Assembly (NCBI GenBank): GCA_964369315.1
Contig: CAYJEJ010000011.1
Span: 1 to 24,772 of the forward strand
Direction of reading: 5' to 3'
Length of the DNA stretch: 24,772 nt
From: CAYJEJ01 sp964369315
GTDB taxonomy: Bacteria > Pseudomonadota > Alphaproteobacteria > UBA3830 > JAIRWN01
Each line of letters starts with the position of its first letter. Within the stretch, counting starts at the first letter, position 1. The notes under the pieces were generated by a model, which saw only the letters and a program-made list of their open reading frames with translations, was not told the DNA's origin and searched no databases. The position numbers and the translations under genes were made by a program. Shown piece by piece: positions 1 to 6,949 of the stretch.

Positions 1-870
1 AGGAAGCTTTGATGAACTGCTCCTGCCTAAACTCCTCCCTCGCCTATACGTCGGCATCCTCGGTCATGGCGGGCTCGCTGTCAGTAAATTGGGGCTGAGC
101 TCAAGGACAAAACATTATAGAAGTACCGCTGCCAACTTTGATAACCATTATAATGGCTTTGGCGGGTGTGGTCCTGTCATTGGTTTAGAGAAAATATTCT
201 TCAAACACCTTTACACCTCAGTCGAAATTGACGCATCTTGGAGTAACTCACCTCACCCTAATAATTACGCCAAGAGCCCAATTGACCCATTTTCTTGTGG
301 CGTATCTGGAAGGCTTGGGCTTCAGCTCGGCAGAGGAACAATCATCTATGCCCTCGTTGGACTTGAAAACAATAAAATTAGTGCAAAAGATACAGGAACA
401 CCTCATTATAGAAAAAGATTGGCAAACAATATCATTGATGTTCCGGCTTTTACAAATAATAGACTTCAATTGATAGTGAGAAATGATTTTTTTCTTACAG
501 GGAATGAGAGTAAACAACATCTTCGCTTGGGGTTTGGGTTTGAGCATTATGTCTGGGACCACCTTCGCCTGAGGACAGAGCTCCTTTGGACTCTTGAAAA
601 ACGTTACAACGTCTCTTCAAGAGCAACCTTTTATCGAGTACGTAACTTTAATGGCGGATATCGTGAAACTATAGTACCTACATGGTCTCACACCTCCAAT
701 ACAAAGTTTAAATACTCGAAATATCAGATTAAGCTTGGTGCAATATGGGCTTTTAACTTTGGGAAAGATTCCTTTGCAGATGGCAAACGCCCTGTCGCTA
801 GTTCGAGCGATGCTTCCAGCTGTGGTGGAGAAAATGTCCAATGTGCGTCCTCTGAGTGTTATAATAACAA
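1..870 (+). repeat. 870-bp in-frame direct repeat, unit 1
   Basis: Bases 1-741 are identical, by eye, to 871-1611. The offset is 870 bp, exactly 290 codons, so duplication keeps the frame. The unit carries one whole barrel plus the linker to the next barrel. Absence of even synonymous changes means very recent duplication, gene conversion, or an assembly effect at the contig end. Confidence 0.93.
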
Positions 871-1627
871 AGGAAGCTTTGATGAACTGCTCCTGCCTAA
901 ACTCCTCCCTCGCCTATACGTCGGCATCCTCGGTCATGGCGGGCTCGCTGTCAGTAAATTGGGGCTGAGCTCAAGGACAAAACATTATAGAAGTACCGCT
1001 GCCAACTTTGATAACCATTATAATGGCTTTGGCGGGTGTGGTCCTGTCATTGGTTTAGAGAAAATATTCTTCAAACACCTTTACACCTCAGTCGAAATTG
1101 ACGCATCTTGGAGTAACTCACCTCACCCTAATAATTACGCCAAGAGCCCAATTGACCCATTTTCTTGTGGCGTATCTGGAAGGCTTGGGCTTCAGCTCGG
1201 CAGAGGAACAATCATCTATGCCCTCGTTGGACTTGAAAACAATAAAATTAGTGCAAAAGATACAGGAACACCTCATTATAGAAAAAGATTGGCAAACAAT
1301 ATCATTGATGTTCCGGCTTTTACAAATAATAGACTTCAATTGATAGTGAGAAATGATTTTTTTCTTACAGGGAATGAGAGTAAACAACATCTTCGCTTGG
1401 GGTTTGGGTTTGAGCATTATGTCTGGGACCACCTTCGCCTGAGGACAGAGCTCCTTTGGACTCTTGAAAAACGTTACAACGTCTCTTCAAGAGCAACCTT
1501 TTATCGAGTACGTAACTTTAATGGCGGATATCGTGAAACTATAGTACCTACATGGTCTCACACCTCCAATACAAAGTTTAAATACTCGAAATATCAGATT
1601 AAGCTTGGTGCCATATGGGCTTTCTAG
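1..1627 (+). CDS. Tandem-fused outer-membrane beta-barrel protein, 5' truncated
   Basis: The frame is open from base 2 to a TAG at 1625-1627, so the gene begins before the window. It encodes a 290-residue unit followed by a second copy that ends early. Each unit reads as an 8-stranded barrel: alternating hydrophobic strands rich in Gly and aromatics, such as LYVGILGHGG, SVEIDASW, GVSGRLGLQLG, LRLGFGFEHY and YQIKLGAIWAF. The last copy ends in Phe right before the stop, the usual outer-membrane C-terminal signal. In the first copy the final strand runs on into a Ser/Cys-rich linker of about 45 residues and then the next barrel. No Sec signal lies between units, so they form one polypeptide. A TTG at 89 could be taken as a start, but it sits inside the repeat with no ribosome binding site. 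Fold resembles Opa/OmpA-like surface proteins; ligand and role are unknown. Confidence 0.75.
   Translation, partial: GSFDELLLPKLLPRLYVGILGHGGLAVSKLGLSSRTKHYRSTAANFDNHYNGFGGCGPVIGLEKIFFKHLYTSVEIDASWSNSPHPNNYAKSPIDPFSCGVSGRLGLQLGRGTIIYALVGLENNKISAKDTGTPHYRKRLANNIIDVPAFTNNRLQLIVRNDFFLTGNESKQHLRLGFGFEHYVWDHLRLRTELLWTLEKRYNVSSRATFYRVRNFNGGYRETIVPTWSHTSNTKFKYSKYQIKLGAIWAFNFGKDSFADGKRPVASSSDASSCGGENVQCASSECYNNKGSFDELLLPKLLPRLYVGILGHGGLAVSKLGLSSRTKHYRSTAANFDNHYNGFGGCGPVIGLEKIFFKHLYTSVEIDASWSNSPHPNNYAKSPIDPFSCGVSGRLGLQLGRGTIIYALVGLENNKISAKDTGTPHYRKRLANNIIDVPAFTNNRLQLIVRNDFFLTGNESKQHLRLGFGFEHYVWDHLRLRTELLWTLEKRYNVSSRATFYRVRNFNGGYRETIVPTWSHTSNTKFKYSKYQIKLGAIWAF
871..1627 (+). repeat. 870-bp direct repeat, terminal partial unit
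   Basis: This copy matches unit 1 for 741 bases. The first difference is at 1612 against 742 (GCC against GCA, both Ala). Ten to eleven bases further on the copies diverge: unit 1 continues into the linker, while this one ends Phe-stop. It is therefore the true 3' end of the array. Confidence 0.92.
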
Positions 1628-1753
1628 GATTTGTTTTGATATAAGCAAATTTTAATACCTCACACGACACCCCTTGTTCTGGCAGATATGCTGTGTTCAA
1701 CGGGATTTTTATGCTGGGAGCCTTTGCGATTAAAAACTTTTCTTGCAAAAAAC

Positions 1754-2935
1754 TTATTGACAGCCTTTTCCAACGATTTTTTTGCTTCGTAATATCTGAA
1801 CAACGTTATCAAGCTTAATGACAAAATTTTTGAGCTCGTTTTGGCTCGTTCTGGTGGAAAAGCTGATTCTTATGATGCAGTCTGGCAACTCTTCCCTTGG
1901 GTCAATCGCTTGAATGACGTTTGAGCGTCCTGTCATTGAGCAAGAACAACCAGCTGAAAAAGAAAAGTCTTTCATCTCGCTCAAAATGTCGTCCAGCAAA
2001 ACCCCCTCTATGGCAACCGAGATAATGTGGGACGGCTCACAAGACACAACATAAACCCCTCTTATCTTAGAAAGCTCAACCGTCAAAAACTGATACTTCT
2101 CCTTTATTTTCGCATCATCACTTTCAAAGTTCTCCACAGCCGTTGCAAACGACGTGATGAGTGCTGTTGAGCGAGTCCCGAGGCAGAAAATATCCTTGCT
2201 TGAGCCAAACATAATTGGCATGATATTTGATTGGTCTCGAACATAGAGCCCGCCAACACCCTTAGGAGCACCGATTTTGTGACCAGCAATTGTAAGCATG
2301 TCAATGTTCATCTTTTCAATGTCTATATCATGCCGGCAAAAAGCTTGCGTCCCGTCAACGTGAAAAGTGATGTTTTTGGCTATTTTACCGATTGTTTCGA
2401 TATCTTGCTTTGTGCCGATTTCACTATTAACCATTTGAATAGAGATTAATTTTGTATTGCGTCTAATCGAGCGAATTAATTGGTTTAAGTTAATTTTCCC
2501 TTGTTTATCAACGTCCAAATAGGTCACGTGATATCCAAGTTTTTCCAAGTGTTTAAAAATATTAAGAACGCTCTTATGCTCAATCTTCGAGGTGATTAGG
2601 TGGCATTTCGGGTGTTTATAGGCAACCCCTAGGATTGCAATGTTATTAGAGATTGTTGCCCCCGCTGTAAAGTGGATTTGGTGCGGTTTTGCGTTTATCT
2701 TGCGACCGAGAACTTGTTTTGCTTGCTCTTCAAGGGCTTTTAGATGCTTTGCGTTCTGACTAATCCCTGATGAATTGCCATGAATTTTGCTCACCTCAAC
2801 AAATTTTTTCAACGCCCCCTCGTCAACAGGGCATGAACTCGCATAATCAAGATAAACGGCAGGCTCTTCACTCACAACGCGACTACACCCCGCAAGCACC
2901 CCAACCACCGCCAGAAGACAGACCCCTTTCAACAC
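1754..2935 (-). CDS. NifS/IscS-like cysteine desulfurase with N-terminal lipoprotein signal
   Basis: PLP-dependent class V aminotransferase fold that would convert cysteine to alanine and an enzyme persulfide. Residues fit the family: VYLDYASSCPVD at 27-38, H120 after SKIE, VNSEIG at 169-174, HVDGTQ with D194 and Q197, PLP lysine K220 in AGHKIGAPKG, and a catalytic cysteine at C332 in SAGCSCS, aligned with IscS C328. Length 393 is normal. The odd part is residues 1-17: a basic then hydrophobic stretch ending in lipobox LAGC with Cys17. The start is GTG at 2935, with an in-frame stop just upstream at 2945-2947 and a weak AGG-rich site. A second GTG at 2875 would give a cytoplasmic protein starting MSEEPAVYLD. 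No iscU, iscR or sufE lies nearby. It follows dapE by 55 bases, probably in the lgt-dapE operon. Family call is firm; location is open. Confidence 0.85.
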   Translation of the reverse strand: MLKGVCLLAVVGVLAGCSRVVSEEPAVYLDYASSCPVDEGALKKFVEVSKIHGNSSGISQNAKHLKALEEQAKQVLGRKINAKPHQIHFTAGATISNNIAILGVAYKHPKCHLITSKIEHKSVLNIFKHLEKLGYHVTYLDVDKQGKINLNQLIRSIRRNTKLISIQMVNSEIGTKQDIETIGKIAKNITFHVDGTQAFCRHDIDIEKMNIDMLTIAGHKIGAPKGVGGLYVRDQSNIMPIMFGSSKDIFCLGTRSTALITSFATAVENFESDDAKIKEKYQFLTVELSKIRGVYVVSCEPSHIISVAIEGVLLDDILSEMKDFSFSAGCSCSMTGRSNVIQAIDPREELPDCIIRISFSTRTSQNELKNFVIKLDNVVQILRSKKIVGKGCQ

Positions 2936-2990
2936 AAACCCCGCCTATGAATCGATGGGGAAATTAAAAACCCTAATTTTTGTCATATTC

Positions 2991-4145
2991 TTATTGCATG
3001 AAAAAATTTTTATAAAAATGATAATAGACGTCAGTCAGTTTTCGAATGTCCTCGAGACTAACCGCCTCGTTGATTTTGTGCATTTCGTTGCTTGGAACGC
3101 CAAATTCAATAATTGGGCAATATTTATTAATAAATCGACCATCAGTCGTGCCGCCACCAGTTGAGGCATCAGGCGAAACACCCAATGTGGATTTTATCGC
3201 ACTTTTCATACAATCGATTAAATTTTTGTTTTCACAGATGAAAGGTTCCGAACAATCATTTACGAAAATGTTTAAATTGTCTGGATTTTTGAAAAACTTA
3301 TCACGAGCCTCGTGCACTTTTTGTAATAAGGAATCTTTTGTATGCAAGCAATTATACCGCACATTAAACTTTGCTTCCGCTTTGGCGGGAATGACATTGT
3401 GTGGCACATTTCCCACGTCAATAGACGTCACCTCGAGGTTAGATGGTGGAAAGTTTTCACTGCCTTTATCCAAGGGTGTGTTTTTTAAGAAACTGAGCAT
3501 ATCCACCAATGGGGTTATCGGGTTTAAAAAATCGTCTGGGCAGGCGGCGTGCCCCTGTTCACCATATGAGGTTAGTTTAATATTCAAGCTTCCTCGACGC
3601 CCGATGTTAAATGCCTGTCCAAGATAGTCAAAACCTGTTGGCTCTGCGACCAAGCAGGCGTCAAATTTTATTCCATTGGCAGAGCACCAATTTAAAATCG
3701 CTCTTGTGCCATGTTCTGTTCCTTCTTCCTCATCACCTGTGATTAAAAATGAGATTGTTCCTGAAAAACCATCTTTAACCAATTGACTGGCTGCACACAT
3801 CGCACACGCCAGACCAGATTTCATATCAACGCTTCCGCGACCAAACAAACGCCCGTTTTCAATAATCGCGGCAAACGGGTCATGTTTCCAAAGAGATAAA
3901 TCACCAGACGGGACAACATCAAGGTGCCCCGCTATCGCTAGGTGCGAACCTTCCCCAGAAGAAATCGTGGCGAAAAGATTTTTAATCACCCAATCTCCAG
4001 TGCCGCTTATAATCCTTTGAACGTTAAAACCTTGTGCTTTAAGGAATTTTTCGCAAACATCCATCACGCCATCATCTTTTGGGGTGATGCTGGCACACTT
4101 TATTAACTCTTGGGTTAAATGTACGGGGTCAAAGCAGTTTGTCAT
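2991..4145 (-). CDS. dapE: Succinyl-diaminopimelate desuccinylase
   Basis: Hydrolyses N-succinyl-LL-diaminopimelate to LL-diaminopimelate and succinate, a step in lysine and peptidoglycan precursor synthesis in the cytoplasm. M20 metallopeptidase family, 384 residues, the usual length. The two-metal site is complete: GHLDVVP (H74, D76), GRGSVDMKSG (D107), GDEEE (E139/E140), EPT (E168) and a C-terminal FGVPSNEMHKINE (H356). The ATG at 4145 has AGAGG about 8 bases upstream. It lies 24 bases after lgt and 55 before the desulfurase gene, so the three are probably cotranscribed. It implies that this bacterium makes its own meso-DAP through the succinylase branch. Confidence 0.95.
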   Translation of the reverse strand: MTNCFDPVHLTQELIKCASITPKDDGVMDVCEKFLKAQGFNVQRIISGTGDWVIKNLFATISSGEGSHLAIAGHLDVVPSGDLSLWKHDPFAAIIENGRLFGRGSVDMKSGLACAMCAASQLVKDGFSGTISFLITGDEEEGTEHGTRAILNWCSANGIKFDACLVAEPTGFDYLGQAFNIGRRGSLNIKLTSYGEQGHAACPDDFLNPITPLVDMLSFLKNTPLDKGSENFPPSNLEVTSIDVGNVPHNVIPAKAEAKFNVRYNCLHTKDSLLQKVHEARDKFFKNPDNLNIFVNDCSEPFICENKNLIDCMKSAIKSTLGVSPDASTGGGTTDGRFINKYCPIIEFGVPSNEMHKINEAVSLEDIRKLTDVYYHFYKNFFMQ

Positions 4146-4169
4146 AAGAACCTCTTATCGTTTTGATAA

Positions 4170-4961
4170 TTAAATTTTTCGCTGTCGCTGTTTATAATAT
4201 AACACAACACCAAGCATCACAACTGGTACACAGAGCCATTGTCCCATGGTCAGCCCCGTATTATGCACTAACATCATGCTCAGGTTTTCTTCAGGTTGAC
4301 GTGTAAACTCCACAAAGAACCTAAAAACCCCATAATATATGCAAAAAAGCGATGACATCAACCCAATCTGATAATTGCGTTTGAACATTAGTCGCAGGAA
4401 TATTAGGAATAAGATTAACCCCTCAAGCAGTGCTTCATACAATTGGCTCGGGTGCCTTGGCAACATGTCAACACTTGGGAATATGACGCCCCACGGCAAG
4501 TCTGTTGGTCTGCCACATATCTCAGCGTTAATAAAGTTTGCTATCCTCCCCAAAAACAGCCCTATTGGAACAGTTGCCGCTAATATGTCGGTTAATTCTA
4601 GAAATTTTTTCTTATTTATTTTGCAAAAAATAATGCTAACCACAATAACGCCAATCATCCCGCCATGAAAAGCCATACCCCCTTCGCGTAAAGCAAAAAT
4701 CTTTATGGGATGTGATATGTAGTAATCTGGCTCAAAAAACAATACGTGTCCCAGCCTTCCGCCAAAAATAATCCCAATGATTATCCATGTTGTGAGCTTG
4801 TCAAAGTCATCTTTCGAAAAGCTCAGGTTGTGTTTTTTGCTCACCCAATTAGCATAAACCTTTCCTAGCATTATTCCCGCTATATAAGACAGTGCGTACC
4901 AATAGATTTCAACCCCAAATATCGTGAATGCGACCCTGTCTATGTTTGGAAATATTATCAT
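4170..4961 (-). CDS. lgt: Prolipoprotein diacylglyceryl transferase
   Basis: Transfers diacylglycerol from phosphatidylglycerol to the lipobox cysteine of prolipoproteins, the first step of lipoprotein maturation, in the inner membrane. 263 residues with about seven hydrophobic segments. Family blocks are visible: GGRLGHVLFFEPDYY near 67-81, EGGMAFHGGMIG near 92-103, the Lgt signature GRIANFINAEICGR near 138-151, PRHPSQLYEALLEG, and FRFFVEFTRQPE. ATG at 4961 is chosen; its ribosome binding site is weak. It is first in a minus-strand operon with dapE and the desulfurase, and is divergent from ybjN across 69 bases. Several predicted lipoproteins in this window (BamB, the 5512 gene, perhaps the desulfurase) would be its substrates. 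Confidence 0.96.
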   Translation of the reverse strand: MIIFPNIDRVAFTIFGVEIYWYALSYIAGIMLGKVYANWVSKKHNLSFSKDDFDKLTTWIIIGIIFGGRLGHVLFFEPDYYISHPIKIFALREGGMAFHGGMIGVIVVSIIFCKINKKKFLELTDILAATVPIGLFLGRIANFINAEICGRPTDLPWGVIFPSVDMLPRHPSQLYEALLEGLILFLIFLRLMFKRNYQIGLMSSLFCIYYGVFRFFVEFTRQPEENLSMMLVHNTGLTMGQWLCVPVVMLGVVLYYKQRQRKI

Positions 4962-5030
4962 TTAACTTTTGTTTGTTATTATGCGATATTATTATGCATC
5001 CAATCTTAACACAGGAGATACCGTTAAGAA

Positions 5031-5507
5031 ATGACTAATAACGTCTTTACCCCGCTAGATGCTCTTGAATCAATCTTGGCTCAATGGGGCTGTGAACACA
5101 AAAGATATGTCGATGAGCTCTATGCCGCCCTGCCAGCACATTGCGGGGAATATCAACTAATCGCCACGTGGAACGCGGAAGAAAAAATTATTTACTTCTC
5201 TTGTAATATATCGACCAATTTTAAAGTGAGTAATTTTAAAAAAATCGCCAATTTAATATTTATAATTAATGAAAAACTCTGGCTCGGGCATTTTGATATC
5301 GCGATTGATAGCGGTGAGGTTAACTATACCGTATCAAATATTATTCAGGATGAAGGGTCTTGTTTGCCTTTGATTGAAAACATCTTAAGCATAATCATGA
5401 CTGAATGCGACCGTTTTTATCCTGCGTTCGAATCTGCGTTAATAGGCAACGTTTCCCCGCAAACAGCCATTGACTCCGCCATGCTGGAAGTCCTTGGTGA
5501 GGCTTAA
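5031..5507 (+). CDS. YbjN domain protein
   Basis: 158 residues of YbjN type, with a fold related to type III secretion chaperones. Visible landmarks: an N-terminal helix with PLDALESILAQWG, a central beta region (YQLIATWNAEEKIIYFS), HFDIAIDSGEVNYTVSN, and the C-terminal CDRFYPAFESAL followed by SPQTAIDSAMLEVLGEA, a layout common in alphaproteobacterial members. No catalytic motif. Function in this group is not settled; the Escherichia coli protein has been tied to motility and stress phenotypes. ATG at 5031 is preceded by AGGAGA at 5013-5018. In many alphaproteobacteria ybjN is next to proC; here it is followed by a small lipoprotein gene instead. Confidence 0.85.
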   Translation: MTNNVFTPLDALESILAQWGCEHKRYVDELYAALPAHCGEYQLIATWNAEEKIIYFSCNISTNFKVSNFKKIANLIFIINEKLWLGHFDIAIDSGEVNYTVSNIIQDEGSCLPLIENILSIIMTECDRFYPAFESALIGNVSPQTAIDSAMLEVLGEA

Positions 5508-5511
5508 ATTA

Positions 5512-5739
5512 ATGAAGTTTCTGCGAAGTTTAAGCTCAAAATATCCAACATTAATATTTATGATGGTTTTAGGGGCGTTATTGTTTGGTTGTTCAAAAAA
5601 ATCGAACATAAAACCTGAAACAAGACTTGACCGTATGGGCTATATTAAACTACAAACAATTTCAACAGAACCATCCCCCTCTTTTGAGGACGAAAAAAAA
5701 TTGGTTCAGAAAAAGCTGGAGGATGTATCTAAACAATAA
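5512..5739 (+). CDS. Small putative lipoprotein
   Basis: 75 residues starting at ATG 5512, four bases after the ybjN stop, with a GGTGAGG site upstream. Residues 1-28 form a lipoprotein-type signal: basic start (MKFLRSLSSK), hydrophobic core and LLFGC, with Cys about 28. Phe at the position two before Cys is not ideal for a lipobox. The mature part is only about 48 residues, polar and Lys/Glu-rich. The same frame continues upstream to an ATG at 5470 inside ybjN, but starting at 5512 gives the cleaner signal. Probably translated with ybjN. I do not recognise the family. Confidence 0.7.
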   Translation: MKFLRSLSSKYPTLIFMMVLGALLFGCSKKSNIKPETRLDRMGYIKLQTISTEPSPSFEDEKKLVQKKLEDVSKQ

Positions 5740-5829
5740 TTCTTGGTTTAAACGATTTTTTTGTGATTGCAAGCTGACATATTAGTGAATAAGTGAAATC
5801 AAATTTAAGGAGTGTCATATCAATAAAAC

Positions 5830-5906
<77 letters not shown>

Positions 5907-5921
5907 TTTTTTATTTAAGTT

Positions 5922-5950
5922 ACTTTACGCGTAATAAAGTTTTTTATCAA
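5922..5950 (-). promoter_or_regulatory. Putative sigma70 promoter of tRNA-Pro
   Basis: Read on the minus strand, TTGATA (5945-5950) and TAAAGT (5922-5927) are separated by 17 bases. The -10 box ends 15 bases before the tRNA. Five of six and four of six bases match consensus; the spacing is ideal. Confidence 0.5.
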
Positions 5951-6034
5951 GCAAATTTTGGCTTTTTTAACAGGTCTTGCTCTAGAGAATATTTATATCT
6001 GAAATTATAAAATATTTTATTAAATCATGCACTT

Positions 6035-6949
6035 TTATTCATCAGGAAGCGGTCTTACTGTCACTTCTGAGTTTTGGATTTTATGCTGCAATTTTTCCGT
6101 AACTTTTTCAGAAATTTTTGTTGCCTGCAAAAGCGAGATATCTTTATTAACTCTTATATCTAAGACAACAAATTTTTTATGCGCGGCAGAGCGAGTTTGC
6201 ATTTTACAGATTGAAATAACATCCGTCATCTTAGAGACAGTCGATTTTATCAGGTCTTGTTCTTGCGAAGAAATTTCTTTATCCATCAAGTCCTTAATCG
6301 CATCGATGAAAATAATCACACCGCTATATAAAACATAAATCGCAACGCCACAGCCAAAAACCACATCAATATGATGAATGTCTAAATAATCGCTCACCCA
6401 CACGACAAGCATCGCACCAACATTAAGCAATAAATCGCCTTTATAATGCACCGCTACAGATTTTATTAGTAGGGAATTGGTTTTCTTGATGGTGTTTCTC
6501 TGGATAAAAAGAAGTAAAATTAAAAACAAAGATGACGTCAAGATTAACCAAATGCCAGTCTGGGCATCTTTGACTTGTTCTTGATTGAACGCATGCTCAA
6601 ACACTTCGACCAAAAGCAACAATCCACTTGCGAAAATAAACATTGTTTGGGTTAAGGCGGCAACTGCCTCAGCCTTGCTGTGACCAAAGTTATGGTTGGC
6701 GTCAGCGGGCTTTTGTGCAATATATATTGCAAACATAGCCAGAAATGCTGAAACCAAATCAATCAGGCTGTCTATAAACGTTGCTTGCATGCTAGCAGAA
6801 TTGGTGCACAGCCAAGCGAATAACTTTAGCACCGAGATAATCAATGATATTCCAACAGAATAATATACTGTCTTTTTAATTATTGAATAATGACTGTCTC
6901 CAGACCCGTTTGGGAGTGTGTTTATGTCAAGATTGTGTTTATGAGCCAT
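6035..6949 (-). CDS. Cation diffusion facilitator, FieF-like
   Basis: Inner-membrane divalent metal/proton antiporter that exports Zn2+ or Fe2+ from the cytoplasm. 304 residues with six hydrophobic segments and a soluble C-terminal domain. The transport site matches Escherichia coli FieF with a constant offset of 15: D60, D64, H168 and D172 stand for D45, D49, H153 and D157. The Asp-Asp-His-Asp pattern favours the FieF type over His-containing ZitB types. DANHNFGHSKAEA at 83-95 is the conserved second site. The frame can start at TTG 6952, but ATG 6949 has a strong AGGAGA about 8 bases upstream and overlaps the der stop by one base (TGATG), so I use it. Last gene of the ettA-yidC-bamB-der run. 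Substrate choice is inferred. Confidence 0.9.
   Translation of the reverse strand: MAHKHNLDINTLPNGSGDSHYSIIKKTVYYSVGISLIISVLKLFAWLCTNSASMQATFIDSLIDLVSAFLAMFAIYIAQKPADANHNFGHSKAEAVAALTQTMFIFASGLLLLVEVFEHAFNQEQVKDAQTGIWLILTSSLFLILLLFIQRNTIKKTNSLLIKSVAVHYKGDLLLNVGAMLVVWVSDYLDIHHIDVVFGCGVAIYVLYSGVIIFIDAIKDLMDKEISSQEQDLIKSTVSKMTDVISICKMQTRSAAHKKFVVLDIRVNKDISLLQATKISEKVTEKLQHKIQNSEVTVRPLPDE

Noticed and set aside
228..1432. Open frames on both strands that recur in both barrel repeats (for example 248-562 and 1118-1432, minus)
   Set aside because: They are shadows of the barrel frame, identical only because the DNA is repeated, with no ribosome binding sites or family features.
89..1627. TTG at 89 as the start of the barrel gene
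   Set aside because: The frame is open to the window edge, the same TTG recurs inside the second repeat, and there is no ribosome binding site or signal peptide.
1628..1753. Terminator between the barrel gene and the desulfurase
   Set aside because: I found no GC-rich hairpin with a T tract in these 126 bases.
6007..6020. 14-base AT palindrome ATAAAATATTTTAT after fieF
   Set aside because: Pure A+T with no GC stem; too weak for a terminator and expected by chance in AT-rich spacer.
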